DNA from: Haloarcula vallismortis ATCC 29715
Lineage (GTDB): Archaea > Halobacteriota > Halobacteria > Halobacteriales > Haloarculaceae
DNA: 64,000 nt
Direction: 5' to 3'
Assembly: GCF_000337775.1 (NCBI RefSeq)
Contig: NZ_AOLQ01000025.1
Coordinates: forward strand, 1-64,000
Below the pieces are notes generated by a model that saw only the letters and a list, made by a program, of their open reading frames with translations, was not told the origin of the DNA and did no database searches. Numbering within the stretch: position 1 is the first letter of the stretch; each line of letters starts with the position of its first letter. Below, piece after piece: positions 36,546 through 44,932 of this stretch. The position numbers and the translations under genes are program-made.

Positions 36546-37763
36546 ATGAATCGAACAGGACTCGTTTCGAAGTTCGCAGAAACCGTCGGCATCGAGAAGG
36601 CGTCAGCTATCGTCGACGATGCGATAGCTGACCTCGATATCAGTGACGAAACGGAGATAGACAACACAGATGCACAGGACATCTGTGATATAATCCAGCA
36701 CAACAACGAGGGATACATCGCACTTGTCGCGAGTGAACTCCGCGTACAGCTTGCGGCACAGGAGCGCTTTGACGCACTCCTGGGGAACATCCCGAACCCG
36801 GCTGTCGTCGTCGGGTTCGAGCAGCGAGAACCGTACGTCAAATCGACCAACGAAGCATTCGCTGACTCGTTTGGCTACGACCAGACGGATGCAGTCGGAA
36901 CGGAGCTTCGGACACTCCTTGCACCGCCCGGAGCCGACGCCGAAGATATCAGGACGGACTGGTGGGAACAGACCGGCCAGTCGGAGCAAGAGGTCAGACG
37001 GATGACCGCATCAGGCGAGGTCCGAACCTATCTGTTCCGGAGTACGATTGTCACCCGTGACAGCAGTCAGCTAGAGGGGTTCGGGATATACACCGACATC
37101 ACAGACCGAAAGCGCCGGGAACAACAACTGAAACACCAGAACGAGCGGCTCGACGAGTTTGTCAGTATCGTCAGCCACGACCTTCGGAACCCGTTGAACG
37201 TCGCCTCCGGCCGCACCCACCTCCTGCTCGACGAAATCGAGGATGGGGCTGTGCGGGAGGGGCTACGAGAGGTCGCTGCAGCACACGACCGGATGGCACA
37301 GATCCTCGATGATACGCTGACGCTCGCGCGGCAGGGGCGAGTCGTCGGAGAGACCGCGAGCGTCTCCATCGAATCTGTCGCGGCCGACGCATGGCAACAG
37401 GTCGAAACGGAGGACGCAACGCTTACCGTCGAAACCGAAGCGACCGTCGAGGCGGACTCCGAGCGCCTTCAGCAGCTATTCGAGAATCTCTACCGGAACG
37501 CAATCGAGCACGCTGGCGCGGAATGCACCGTCACCGTGTCCACGCCCACGTCCCATGAGCAGAACGGGTTCTCCGTCGCGGACGACGGCCCCGGTATTCC
37601 ACCGGCAGACCGTGAGCTAGTGTTCGAACACGGTTACTCAACGAACTCGGACGGAACAGGGTTCGGCCTATCAATCGTTCAGAGCATCGCCGAAGCGCAC
37701 GGCTGGTCAGTTACAGTGGCCGAAAGCGAGACGGGCGGCGCGCGGTTCGATATCCGCTGGTAA
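36546..37763 (+). CDS. PAS-domain sensor histidine kinase
   Basis: Cytoplasmic histidine kinase of 405 aa without membrane segments. A helical N-terminus (1-70) precedes a PAS domain (about 72-190, ending YTDITDRKRREQQ). The HisKA phospho-acceptor H211 lies in SHDLRNPL. The HATPase domain has N-box ENLYRNAIEHA, G1 DDGPGIP and G2 GTGFGLSIV. As the partner FIST protein has no output domain, this kinase probably receives its signal. No response regulator is near. It ends directly against purL, convergently. Confidence 0.93.
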   Translation: MNRTGLVSKFAETVGIEKASAIVDDAIADLDISDETEIDNTDAQDICDIIQHNNEGYIALVASELRVQLAAQERFDALLGNIPNPAVVVGFEQREPYVKSTNEAFADSFGYDQTDAVGTELRTLLAPPGADAEDIRTDWWEQTGQSEQEVRRMTASGEVRTYLFRSTIVTRDSSQLEGFGIYTDITDRKRREQQLKHQNERLDEFVSIVSHDLRNPLNVASGRTHLLLDEIEDGAVREGLREVAAAHDRMAQILDDTLTLARQGRVVGETASVSIESVAADAWQQVETEDATLTVETEATVEADSERLQQLFENLYRNAIEHAGAECTVTVSTPTSHEQNGFSVADDGPGIPPADRELVFEHGYSTNSDGTGFGLSIVQSIAEAHGWSVTVAESETGGARFDIRW

Positions 37764-39929
37764 TCAGGCCAGTTCGTCGTCGATGACCGACCGCAGATCA
37801 GCGATATCTCCGGCGTCGTACTGCACTTGCTCGCCGTTGATGGTGATATCGAGGTGGTTCGAGCCGTTTGCTTCGCCCAGTTCCGTCACCGGTGCGACGC
37901 CGTCGAAGGCCTCACGGACAGCCGCTGGGTCGGTCGTCTCGAACACGACGCGGCCGGGCCGCTCGTTGAACAGGAGCCGCTTTCGGGTGCCGCGCTCGCC
38001 GGCCTCAATCTCGACTGACGCGCCGGCGTCCTCGTGGACCATTTCCGCAAGTGCCACTGCCAGCCCGCCGTGGCTCACGTCGTGACTCGCCAGTACGTGA
38101 TCGGCGTCGGCAACCTCGGCAACAGTCTCGATGACGGCCGTCGAGTCCGCCGGGAGGGCGGGGAAGCGGTCGGTGCCCCCGAACTGCGCGGTGTACTCGG
38201 AGCCGCCGAGCCGCGGGTCGGTTTCACCTTCCAGCGCGGTGTCGCCGACGACGACGAGCGTTCCCTCGCCGGACAGCGACAGCGGCGGGGCGTCGTACCC
38301 CTCCTTGACACCAACCAGCGCAAGCGTCGGTGTCGGCGGAATCGGTCCCTCCTGAGAGTCGTTGTACAGCGAGACGTTGCCGCCGACGACCGGCACGTCG
38401 AGGTCGCTGCACATATCCGCCAGCCCGTCGACGATGCCTTTGAAGCCGCCGTACACGTCCGGTTTCTCGGGGTTGCCGCCGTTGAGGCAGTCCACGGCCG
38501 CGTGGGGCGTCGCACCCTTCGCGGCGACGTTAGTGGCGTTTTCCAGCGCGACGGCGCGTGCGCCCTCGTACGGCGCGGCGTCGGTCCAGTTGGGGTCCGC
38601 GCCGGCGGAAAAGGCCAGTCCGGTCCCGGCTTCGCGGATAGCGAGCAGGGCGGCGTCGTCGCCGGGCAAGACGCTCGTTCGGACCTGCACCTCGTGGTCG
38701 TACTGGCGGTACACCCACCGTTTCGAGGCGCAATTGGGGCTGGCGACAATACGCTCGAACGCCTCGTCCAGTGACACCGTCGGCAGGTCCCGTTCCTGTT
38801 TCGGTGGCGCGTCGCTTGGCAGGTCGTTCATCGGCGCGCCGTCGCCGAGGAACGCCGCGTCCACGTCAACGACCGTCTCGCCCTCGAATGTACAGACGTA
38901 GTTCGTGCCCGGTTCGGTGAGTTCGCCGATGACCGAGCAACCGAGGTCGAACCGCTCGGCAAGCTCGGCCACACGGTCGACGTTCTCCGGCGCGACCTCG
39001 TAGACCATCCGCTCCTGACTCTCCGCGAGCAGGTACTCCATGGCGTTCATGTTGGGCTCGCGCTCGTGGACGCGGTCGAGTTCGATGCGCGCGCCGAGGC
39101 CGCCCTTGGCGACCAGTTCCGAGGACGCCCCGCCGAGGCCGGCCGCCCCGAGGTCGCGGGCCGATTCGACGAGGGCCTCGTCCAGTAGCGCCTCGTTGCA
39201 CTCGATGAGCAGTTTCTCCGAGTACGGGTCGCCGACCTGGACCGCCGGGCGGTCCTCTGTTTCGGCGTCCTCGGCGAGGTCCTCGCTGGCGAAGGACGCC
39301 CCGCCGAGGCCGTCCCGGCCCGTCGCGTTGCCGACGAGGACGAGCTTGTTGCCCGGTTCCTGCGCCTCGGCGGTGATTGTCCGCTCGGGCTCTAGCAGGC
39401 CGATACAGGAGACGTTCACCAGCGGGTTCCCCTCGTAGTCGTCGTGGAAGGCGACGCTCCCGGCGACCGTCGGGACGCCGATGCAGTTCCCGTAGTGGGA
39501 GATGCCTTCGACGACGCCCTCAAAGAGATAGCGGGAGTGCTCCCGGTCGAAGTCACCGAAGTACAGTGAGTCCGCGAGCGCGATGGGATACGCGCCCATC
39601 GAGAGCGTGTCGCGGACGATGCCGCCGACACCCGTCGCCGCCCCGTCGAACGGGTCGACGTAGGATGGGTGGTTATGGGACTCGACGCCCATCGTGATGT
39701 ACATCTCCTCACCGTCGCCGTGGGTCGGCAGGGAAACGACGGCCGCGTCGTCGCCGGGGCCGATGACAACCTGATCGCCCTCAGAGTCGAACGCCGACAA
39801 CAGGGGCCGTGAGGAGCGATACGCACAGTGTTCGCTCCAGAGGTTCTCGAAGAGAGCGGCCTCCGCCCGGGTCGGCTCCCGACCGATCTCCTCGACCACG
39901 AGTTCGTGGTCCGCGTCGGACAGGCTCAT
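37764..39929 (-). CDS. purL: Phosphoribosylformylglycinamidine synthase subunit PurL
   Basis: Purine biosynthesis: converts FGAR to FGAM with ATP and ammonia from PurQ. The protein is 721 aa, the length of the small (archaeal/Bacillus) PurL. Conserved parts are [16 protein letters not shown] (catalytic His), [20 protein letters not shown] (as [14 protein letters not shown]), [20 protein letters not shown] and, in the second half, [15 protein letters not shown]. The open frame reaches 40106, but ATG 39929 is right: the extra N-terminus is basic, and a box CTTATCTT lies 26 bp upstream of 39929. Confidence 0.96.
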   Translation of the reverse strand: MSLSDADHELVVEEIGREPTRAEAALFENLWSEHCAYRSSRPLLSAFDSEGDQVVIGPGDDAAVVSLPTHGDGEEMYITMGVESHNHPSYVDPFDGAATGVGGIVRDTLSMGAYPIALADSLYFGDFDREHSRYLFEGVVEGISHYGNCIGVPTVAGSVAFHDDYEGNPLVNVSCIGLLEPERTITAEAQEPGNKLVLVGNATGRDGLGGASFASEDLAEDAETEDRPAVQVGDPYSEKLLIECNEALLDEALVESARDLGAAGLGGASSELVAKGGLGARIELDRVHEREPNMNAMEYLLAESQERMVYEVAPENVDRVAELAERFDLGCSVIGELTEPGTNYVCTFEGETVVDVDAAFLGDGAPMNDLPSDAPPKQERDLPTVSLDEAFERIVASPNCASKRWVYRQYDHEVQVRTSVLPGDDAALLAIREAGTGLAFSAGADPNWTDAAPYEGARAVALENATNVAAKGATPHAAVDCLNGGNPEKPDVYGGFKGIVDGLADMCSDLDVPVVGGNVSLYNDSQEGPIPPTPTLALVGVKEGYDAPPLSLSGEGTLVVVGDTALEGETDPRLGGSEYTAQFGGTDRFPALPADSTAVIETVAEVADADHVLASHDVSHGGLAVALAEMVHEDAGASVEIEAGERGTRKRLLFNERPGRVVFETTDPAAVREAFDGVAPVTELGEANGSNHLDITINGEQVQYDAGDIADLRSVIDDELA

Positions 39930-40267
39930 TACCTCGTCGTGGCCGCCCACAAGATAAGTCCCTTTCCATGCACTCGCGCCGGTCGTACGCGGACATACGC
40001 CAGCACCGGCAGCACGGGAACGGCGACTGCCGAGGTGAGCGCCTGTGTACCGATTCGGCACTCGCTCCCGGTGTCTCAAAACTGAATACAGGCGGTTACT
40101 AGCCACTGGGTATGTCTTTCTCAGGAGAGGGGATTTCGCCCGCCAGACAGCTACACAGGAGTGTTATGCACAGCACACCAGACGTATCAAACGAGAGTTA
40201 CTTCCTTTTCAAATCAGATAACTGGCCCTCTGAGTATATATGAGCGCTCGCCATATCTCGATGCAGT
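39930..40267. other. Divergent promoter region of purL and a small membrane gene
   Basis: No supported gene. Reverse-strand CTTATCTT near 39955 serves purL. Forward GAGTATATATGAG near 40232-40244 is a strong TATA box about 28 bp before ATG 40268. Confidence 0.55.
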
Positions 40268-40633
40268 ATGGGTAGCGCCGATGATGGCTGGCTGACGCTG
40301 GAGGGGAGTTCCTTCTCTGTCCGGTCGTTTTCCAGCGTGTGGGCAATGGCGCTTGCGACCTACGGCGTCGGCGACGTGGTTACTACCATCGCCATCGTCT
40401 ATTTCGTCCCGACATTCACCGAGGCAAATCCCGCGATTCGGTTGGCGATTCAGTCGTTCGGCGGCGGTGGCTTTCTCGGGCTCAAACTCCTCGTAATCTA
40501 CTGCTGTCTCGGCCTGAGCATCTGGGGCGGCGTGCTGGAAGAAGACCCCCTGCTCTACTACGGCCCGCCGGTGCTCCTGACAGTGCTCGGGCTCGTCGTG
40601 ACCGGGTTCAATCTCACTCTTCTGTTTTCGTAA
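40268..40633 (+). CDS. Small three-TM haloarchaeal membrane protein
   Basis: Protein of 121 aa with three or four hydrophobic segments (about 25-48, 68-90 and 98-120). No charged catalytic motif is visible except YGVGDVVTTIAIVYF near 32-46, where an Asp lies within the first helix. It resembles conserved haloarchaeal membrane proteins of unknown function (DUF5658-like look, unverified). The TATA box upstream supports the start. Confidence 0.7.
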   Translation: MGSADDGWLTLEGSSFSVRSFSSVWAMALATYGVGDVVTTIAIVYFVPTFTEANPAIRLAIQSFGGGGFLGLKLLVIYCCLGLSIWGGVLEEDPLLYYGPPVLLTVLGLVVTGFNLTLLFS

Positions 40634-40701
40634 AAAGCTTCCACGGCCGCGGCCGTCGAAGTAGAGACGCCATCAAGCAAGACATCCCGGTGGATACTGG
40701 G

Positions 40702-41034
40702 CTATGCAGCCTTCGTATCGTTGGTGGTGGTCCCGTCCGCCTCGTCGGTAGTCGGTGTCGGGGTTTCAGTCAGGAGCGCACTCGGCGGCGGTGAGCCACT
40801 GCCGCCGCTTTCGGTCGGCGTGGACTCGGTTCTGTCCGGTGTCTCCGTTGGGGGTGACTCTGTCGGGGTAGGCGTCGTCTCGGCGGCGGGCTGGTCGGGT
40901 GTCGAGTCGCTGGCGTCCGTGAGGCCAAGGGTTCCGACACCGGCACCGATGACGGCGAATAAAACGAGAAGAGTTAGTCCCAGAAGCCGCTTGTTGTAGG
41001 TCCCGTCCGCATCCCGGACGATGCCGCTACTCAT
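40702..41034 (-). CDS. Membrane-anchored Thr/Pro-rich protein
   Basis: Protein of 110 aa. After MSSGIVRDADGTYNKR there is one membrane segment (LLGLTLLVLFAVIGAGVGTL), then an external low-complexity tail rich in T, P, S, E and D (PTPTESPPTETPD and similar). Such tails are likely O-glycosylated in haloarchaea. ATG 41034 is chosen so that the short basic n-region precedes the helix. Function unknown. Confidence 0.65.
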   Translation of the reverse strand: MSSGIVRDADGTYNKRLLGLTLLVLFAVIGAGVGTLGLTDASDSTPDQPAAETTPTPTESPPTETPDRTESTPTESGGSGSPPPSALLTETPTPTTDEADGTTTNDTKAA

Positions 41035-41345
41035 CGCAGGTCCGCCTCCGGCCGGCCGCGACGCCACGCTGGAAGGAAGCCGTTATCATCGTTTTTTGAG
41101 ACGTTGTTGCTCGCTGCCGTGGAAAGACACCTCCACGGTCCCACCAAGCCACCGATATCCCACCCAGTCAACTCGGTTTAAGATATGTCGCCTAGCAGAC
41201 CATATAATGGTTTCCATGTTTTCAGCCGTCGAGACAGGCAGCTTCTCACCGCAGTCCTGTGCCGATGTGTCTGAGCCGAGCGCTTATGCCAGTGGTTGTG
41301 GCTCCACAAGTTCACGGCGAACGCCACGCTGAGGACGGTCGGCAA
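41035..41345. other. Intergenic region with hairpin and A/T-rich dyad
   Basis: No supported gene. There is a 7-bp perfect stem CCGTGGA/TCCACGG at 41117-41138 with an 8-nt loop, and a small dyad ACCAT-ATA-ATGGT at 41199-41211 with a TATA-like centre. Neither is followed by a convincing ORF. Confidence 0.4.
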
Positions 41346-41882
41346 TTAAAACGGCACACTCTCCTCGGACGCTTCGTCGTCATCCGCAGTCCGGAGTTCG
41401 CCGGTTTGTCGGTACCGTGTTTCCAGTTGCTGGAGTTTGTCGTTGATACTCGTACTCTGGTGGTGGTCCGGGCTCACGCGGACGCGGACGAGGTCGTACT
41501 CGTGGCGGTCCGACAGCCCGTTCCAGGCGCGGAACGCGCCGACAGTCAGCGTGTCGCTCTGGGGGCAGAACTCGGTCGTCGGCGTGAACTCCGCTCTGAG
41601 CACACTGCTGTCGTCGGTTTCACGGCCGTAGCGGAAGCCCGCGTCCGGGTGTCGATGGTCGAGGTTTAGCCGTGCGAGGTTGTACCCGAAGGTCATGTCG
41701 TACACGCCACGCTCGTCGAACAGGGCCATGGTGAGTCGGTGAAAAGCGGCGTGGTCGGGGCCGGTCAGTACTGACGCCGCAGACACGAACGGGCCGGGGT
41801 CCGGGTTGTGTTCGGGAACGAAGGTCCCGTAGCTATCGAACCCAACATCTGAACCGCCACGGAGGCCGGAGAGAAGGCTCAT
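41346..41882 (-). CDS. MIP18/FAM96-like protein (possible FeS-assembly factor)
   Basis: Protein of 178 aa of no clear named family. Residues 98-107 (EFTPTTEFCP) with C106, and 136-150 (VSPDHHQSTSINDKL), resemble the hallmark regions of MIP18/FAM96 (DUF59) FeS-assembly proteins, in which EFTPT-x2-HC is followed by ITPG-x-H...VN-x-QL. The spacing between the two parts (about 30 residues) also fits. The N-terminal half is unfamiliar. It shares a palindromic promoter with the DUF2249/cupin operon on the other strand; in bacteria DUF59-type and DUF2249 genes often lie together near nitric-oxide genes. The assignment is inference from motif reading. Confidence 0.6.
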   Translation of the reverse strand: MSLLSGLRGGSDVGFDSYGTFVPEHNPDPGPFVSAASVLTGPDHAAFHRLTMALFDERGVYDMTFGYNLARLNLDHRHPDAGFRYGRETDDSSVLRAEFTPTTEFCPQSDTLTVGAFRAWNGLSDRHEYDLVRVRVSPDHHQSTSINDKLQQLETRYRQTGELRTADDDEASEESVPF

Positions 41883-41917
41883 ACTGGAACAAACGGACGG
41901 AAGACATCAGGACCTGT

Positions 41918-41935
41918 CCCCGAACACGTTCGGGG
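41918..41935. promoter_or_regulatory. Palindromic operator, site A1 (CCGAACAYRTTCGG type)
   Basis: CCCCGAACACGTTCGGGG has two perfect 8-bp arms. It sits in the middle of the 89-bp divergent promoter between the MIP18-like gene (36 bp away) and DUF2249 gene 1 (37 bp away). Site A2 at the next divergent promoter has the same core. I recall a similar CGAACATGTTCG motif in haloarchaeal denitrification promoters linked to NarO; unverified. Confidence 0.7.
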
Positions 41936-41971
41936 GAACCCCCTCCCTGACTCCCGGCAAACGTCGAGGTG

Positions 41972-42205
41972 ATGCCAGCAACCACACTCGACCTGCGCGA
42001 GACACCGCCACCGGAACGACACTCGAAGATACATGACTCCTTCGAGGCGCTGTCCTCCGGGGAGACGCTTCGGATCATCAACGACCACGAGCCGAAGCCG
42101 CTGTTCTACGAGATGCAAGCCGAGGTCGAGGCGTTCGACGCGGCGAACTACCAGTGCGAGCGGGACGGTCCAGAAAAGTACGTCGCGGACCTTCCGAAAC
42201 AATGA
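41972..42205 (+). CDS. DUF2249 protein 1
   Basis: Protein of 77 aa that is almost entirely one DUF2249 domain: LDLRETPPPERHSKIHDSFE at the start, and INDHEPKPLFYEMQAE in the middle. DUF2249 proteins are small, TusA-like in fold, of unknown biochemical role, and often found with hemerythrin, cupin or NO-metabolism genes. Its ATG lies 37 bp from palindrome A1; its stop overlaps the cupin start (ATGA). ATG 41972 is preferred to GTG 41969. Confidence 0.88.
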   Translation: MPATTLDLRETPPPERHSKIHDSFEALSSGETLRIINDHEPKPLFYEMQAEVEAFDAANYQCERDGPEKYVADLPKQ

Positions 42206-42519
42206 GCGAGACCTCACCCGCCGGAACGGAGCGAGCGACGCTCGACAGCGATGGGGATGGCCGGGCGAGGCTATTCAAGGGAGAGCCAAAGACCGTTCAG
42301 CTGACGCTCGATGCGGGAGAGTCGATTCCGCCTCATGAGCATCCCGGCCGGGACATCGTGTTTTTCCTTCGTTCAGGTGCTGTAGACCTGACGCTTGGCG
42401 AAGAGACGCTGTCGCTCTCGTCCGGCGACGTCGTTCGGTTTGACGGTGATCAAGACATCTCTCCCGCTGCCACGGCGGACAGCGAGGCGCTGCTCGTCCT
42501 CGCGGCGTCTTCAGAGTAG
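42202..42519 (+). CDS. Small cupin protein
   Basis: Single cupin domain of 105 aa: LTLDAGESIPPHEHPGRDIV (H45 and H47 as likely metal ligands), RSGAVDLTLGEETLSLSSGD and the closing DISPAATADSEALLVLAAS. The second cupin motif lacks an obvious histidine, so metal binding may be incomplete. Translationally coupled to DUF2249 protein 1. A redox or ligand-sensing role in the same pathway is inferred from context only. Confidence 0.85.
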   Translation: MSETSPAGTERATLDSDGDGRARLFKGEPKTVQLTLDAGESIPPHEHPGRDIVFFLRSGAVDLTLGEETLSLSSGDVVRFDGDQDISPAATADSEALLVLAASSE

Positions 42520-42521
42520 GT

Positions 42522-42794
42522 TCACTCAAACAGGGAGATCGCCGTTTCGATCCGCTCGTCGTCGGCACCCTGCGCCGAGTCTTGCAGACTCGCCCGGGGG
42601 ACAGCGAGCAGTCGCTCGACGAGCCGTTCGCTCAGCTTTTCGACCGCCAGCCGTTGGTCAGCTGTCAGTTCCCCGTTATCCTGGAGTTGCGACAGCGTCT
42701 GTTCGAGTTGCTCCCGCCGAACCTTCGCACCACGGCTGTTGATACGAGCGATCGCTTCGTCGACGTCGACAGGTGACTCCGTGTTCCGACTCAT
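42522..42794 (-). CDS. Free-standing glutamyl-tRNA reductase dimerisation-domain protein
   Basis: Protein of 90 aa resembling only the C-terminal dimerisation domain of HemA (GluTR): KVRREQLEQTLSQLQ, LTADQRLAVEKLSERLVERL and LLAVPRASLQDSA with ETAISLFE at the end. The catalytic and NADPH domains of HemA are absent and no remnant lies next to it, so this is a stand-alone domain, not a broken gene. It overlaps DUF2249 protein 2 by 4 bp (ATGA) and is thus expressed from palindrome A2. It could hetero-dimerise with HemA to tune heme synthesis; that is inference. Confidence 0.7.
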   Translation of the reverse strand: MSRNTESPVDVDEAIARINSRGAKVRREQLEQTLSQLQDNGELTADQRLAVEKLSERLVERLLAVPRASLQDSAQGADDERIETAISLFE

Positions 42795-43075
42795 CTGCGC
42801 CAGATGACCGTCACTGTCGCGTCCTCAGTCTCAACACTTTCGAAGTCGTATCCTCTGTCTTCGAGCTTCGGATAGAGATGCTGTGGGGCGCGGTCGTTGA
42901 ACTGGACGAGAACGGTGTCATCATCCAGATCCGCAAGCAACTCAAGTGTCTGCTTGAGCGGCTTTGGCGGCCCAAGCGACTGTACGTCGAGGCGTTCCGT
43001 CGGCGCGTCATCGGGCGCATCGGTTTCCGAAATCAGGGCCGCGACTTGCTCTGTGGGCTGGTGGTTCGACGCCAT
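42791..43075 (-). CDS. DUF2249 protein 2
   Basis: Protein of 94 aa. After a short N-terminal part (MASNHQPTEQVAALISETDA) there is a DUF2249 domain: ERLDVQSLGPPKPLKQTLEL, then LVQFNDRAPQHLYPKLEDRG. It differs clearly from DUF2249 protein 1, so the two are not recent duplicates. ATG 43075 is chosen because the upstream frame crosses palindrome A2 and the divergent promoter. First gene of a two-gene operon with the GluTR-domain protein. Confidence 0.85.
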   Translation of the reverse strand: MASNHQPTEQVAALISETDAPDDAPTERLDVQSLGPPKPLKQTLELLADLDDDTVLVQFNDRAPQHLYPKLEDRGYDFESVETEDATVTVIWRR

Positions 43076-43110
43076 ATGTTTGGATTGGCTTGTGAGCAGG
43101 CCGACCCTTT

Positions 43111-43126
43111 CCCCGAACATATTCGG
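43111..43126. promoter_or_regulatory. Palindromic operator, site A2 (CCGAACAYRTTCGG type)
   Basis: CCCCGAACATATTCGG, core 43113-43126, lies midway between the divergent starts of DUF2249 protein 2 (38 bp) and the 12-TM protein (39 bp). This is the same geometry as site A1. Confidence 0.7.
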
Positions 43127-43164
43127 CCACATTGCCAGCAGGGGCAGGCTCGTACTAGACGATA

Positions 43165-44478
43165 ATGAGCGGAATACCTGCCGACGTGGACGCAGACGCC
43201 GCACCGCCGATGACAGTCCCGCTGCGTCATTTCGTCGTCGCACTGGCGTTTCTGGTCGTCGGTGTCACCGTCGGCGTGGTCGAGGGGCGGGCTGGCCACC
43301 TCGCACAGGTCCACCTCCTGCTTGCGGGGTGGGTCTGTCTCACCATCATGGGCGCGCTGACACAGTTCGTCCCGGTCTGGTGTGGGGTCGAACTCCATTC
43401 GCGCCGCCTCGCTGCGATGCAGCTACCACTCGCTGCGGTCGGATTTGCGGGCCTGGCAGCTGGCTTTCTGACAGCGACTCCTGCCCTGTTGCCAGCCGCA
43501 GGCGCGTTCGCGCTGGTCGGTGTCTGGACTCTCTGTTACAACATCGGTCGGACGTTGCTCGCTGCGGAGCCCGACGTGACAGCAATCCATTTCGGCTGGG
43601 CACTGGTGTTTTTCGCCCTCGTGACGGCCGCTGGACTCGTGCTGGCAATGGACCGCGCTGTCGGTGTCCTCCCGTTTCTGGGAGTCGGCCGACAGGGGCT
43701 CTTGCTTGCCCACGGAACACTCGCCGTGTTCGGTGCGGTCCTGACGACTGTCGCGGGCGCGCTGGCCCAGCTCGCCCCGATGTTCACGCAGGCTGACACC
43801 GGCAGCATCGACACAGCGGTCCAGCGGGCAGAGACGGCCGTCTATCCGTTCGGTGTTCTCGCGCTCGCCGGCGGTCGCTTGGTCGACTCGCTTGCGCTGG
43901 CCCGGATCGGTGCAGTTCTGGTCGCTGCTGGTCTCGGCGTGGTGGCGGTGCTTCTGGCGCGACAGCTTGTCGGTGCGCGTGTCGAGTGGTCGCCGATGCT
44001 GACTCGCTACAGCGTCGCGGCGCTGTCGCTGTTTCTCTGGGCAGGCCTGACGATGGTCGCGTGGTGGAACGACCCGCTCGCGTACACCGGGCTGCTCGGT
44101 CAGCCGCCGACCGTGTTGCTCGTCGGCGGCGTCGGCTTTGTCGTCTTCGGGACACTGTACCATGTCGTCCCGTTCATCGTCTGGGTCCACCGGTACAGCG
44201 ACCGGCTCGGTTTCGAGGACGTGCCGATGGTTGATGACCTGTACGACCACCGCATCGCCGCCGTGGACGGCGTGGCGCTGACGCTCGCGTACGGTCTCCT
44301 CGTGAGCACGCAGTGGCTTGAGACGCCGGACGGCACGGCGCTGATCGCCGGGGCGCTCGCGTTCTTCGGGACCGCCCTGTTCGCGGGCAACCTCTTCGCT
44401 GTGCTCGTCGAACACAGCCCGCAATCGCTGCCGACACTGCTGACCGGACGCGAGCCCACGCCCGCTGAGGACTCGTAA
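43165..44478 (+). CDS. 12-TM NnrS / heme-copper oxidase I-like membrane protein
   Basis: Protein of 437 aa with about 12 membrane segments. Histidines are placed within helices as in heme-binding membrane proteins: HLAQVHLLLAGWVCLTIMG (near 45-63), IHFGWALVFF (near 141-150), LLAHGTLAVFG (near 180-190) and GTLYHVVPFIVWVHRYSDRL (near 330-349). This recalls NnrS and subunit I of heme-copper oxidases, but the full ligand set of a terminal oxidase or NO reductase is not evident. It is driven from palindrome A2, opposite DUF2249 protein 2. A role in nitric oxide handling is inferred from family and context. Confidence 0.7.
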   Translation: MSGIPADVDADAAPPMTVPLRHFVVALAFLVVGVTVGVVEGRAGHLAQVHLLLAGWVCLTIMGALTQFVPVWCGVELHSRRLAAMQLPLAAVGFAGLAAGFLTATPALLPAAGAFALVGVWTLCYNIGRTLLAAEPDVTAIHFGWALVFFALVTAAGLVLAMDRAVGVLPFLGVGRQGLLLAHGTLAVFGAVLTTVAGALAQLAPMFTQADTGSIDTAVQRAETAVYPFGVLALAGGRLVDSLALARIGAVLVAAGLGVVAVLLARQLVGARVEWSPMLTRYSVAALSLFLWAGLTMVAWWNDPLAYTGLLGQPPTVLLVGGVGFVVFGTLYHVVPFIVWVHRYSDRLGFEDVPMVDDLYDHRIAAVDGVALTLAYGLLVSTQWLETPDGTALIAGALAFFGTALFAGNLFAVLVEHSPQSLPTLLTGREPTPAEDS

Positions 44479-44479
44479 C

Positions 44480-44776
44480 TCACCCGGTCGTCGCCGGCTG
44501 GTCCGTGTACAGCGAGTAAGTCAGCACGAAGAACCCGGTAGCGGTGAACAGCTCTTCGACGGTGACGCTCTGTGCGACCGGCATGCCGATGAGTTGATGC
44601 AGGCTGCCCCCGAGTATTGCGCCCAGCGTGACGAACCCGATACCGAGACAGAGCGCTCGCATCGCCGGGGCCTTAGTACGGCAATACGCGCGGTAGGTCA
44701 GCGTCGTCAGTATCACACCGCAAAACAGCGTGACCGTCTTCATCCCGATTAACAACACGGCGTTCGCTCCAAGCAT
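44480..44776 (-). CDS. Small three-TM protein, paralogue 1 (DUF7521-like)
   Basis: Protein of 98 aa with three membrane segments. It shares with the next gene the pattern LTYRAYCRTKAPAMR...FVTLGAILGG...VLTYSLYTD. ATG 44776 is chosen because a TATA-like GGTATATTTACG is centred about 30 bp upstream; a GTG five codons earlier is possible. Such proteins often accompany winged-helix regulators in haloarchaea (family number from memory, unverified). Function unknown. Confidence 0.7.
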   Translation of the reverse strand: MLGANAVLLIGMKTVTLFCGVILTTLTYRAYCRTKAPAMRALCLGIGFVTLGAILGGSLHQLIGMPVAQSVTVEELFTATGFFVLTYSLYTDQPATTG

Positions 44777-44932
44777 GCCTCTATTTGACACGTGCTCGTA
44801 AATATACCGTCAGTCGCGTTTCCACCCGGTGAGAATACCAGTCCTTCGGTACGATACGGAACTGTCGTCGACCCACTCGATACCGAGCGCAAACAAGTTG
44901 CAGACACTATCCCGAGGCCGCTCGAAGCCGTC

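Noticed and set aside
41199..41331. Short forward ORF after the ACCAT-ATA-ATGGT dyad
   Set aside because: The distance from the TATA-like centre to the ATG does not fit a leaderless start and the peptide is Ser/Arg-rich without a pattern.
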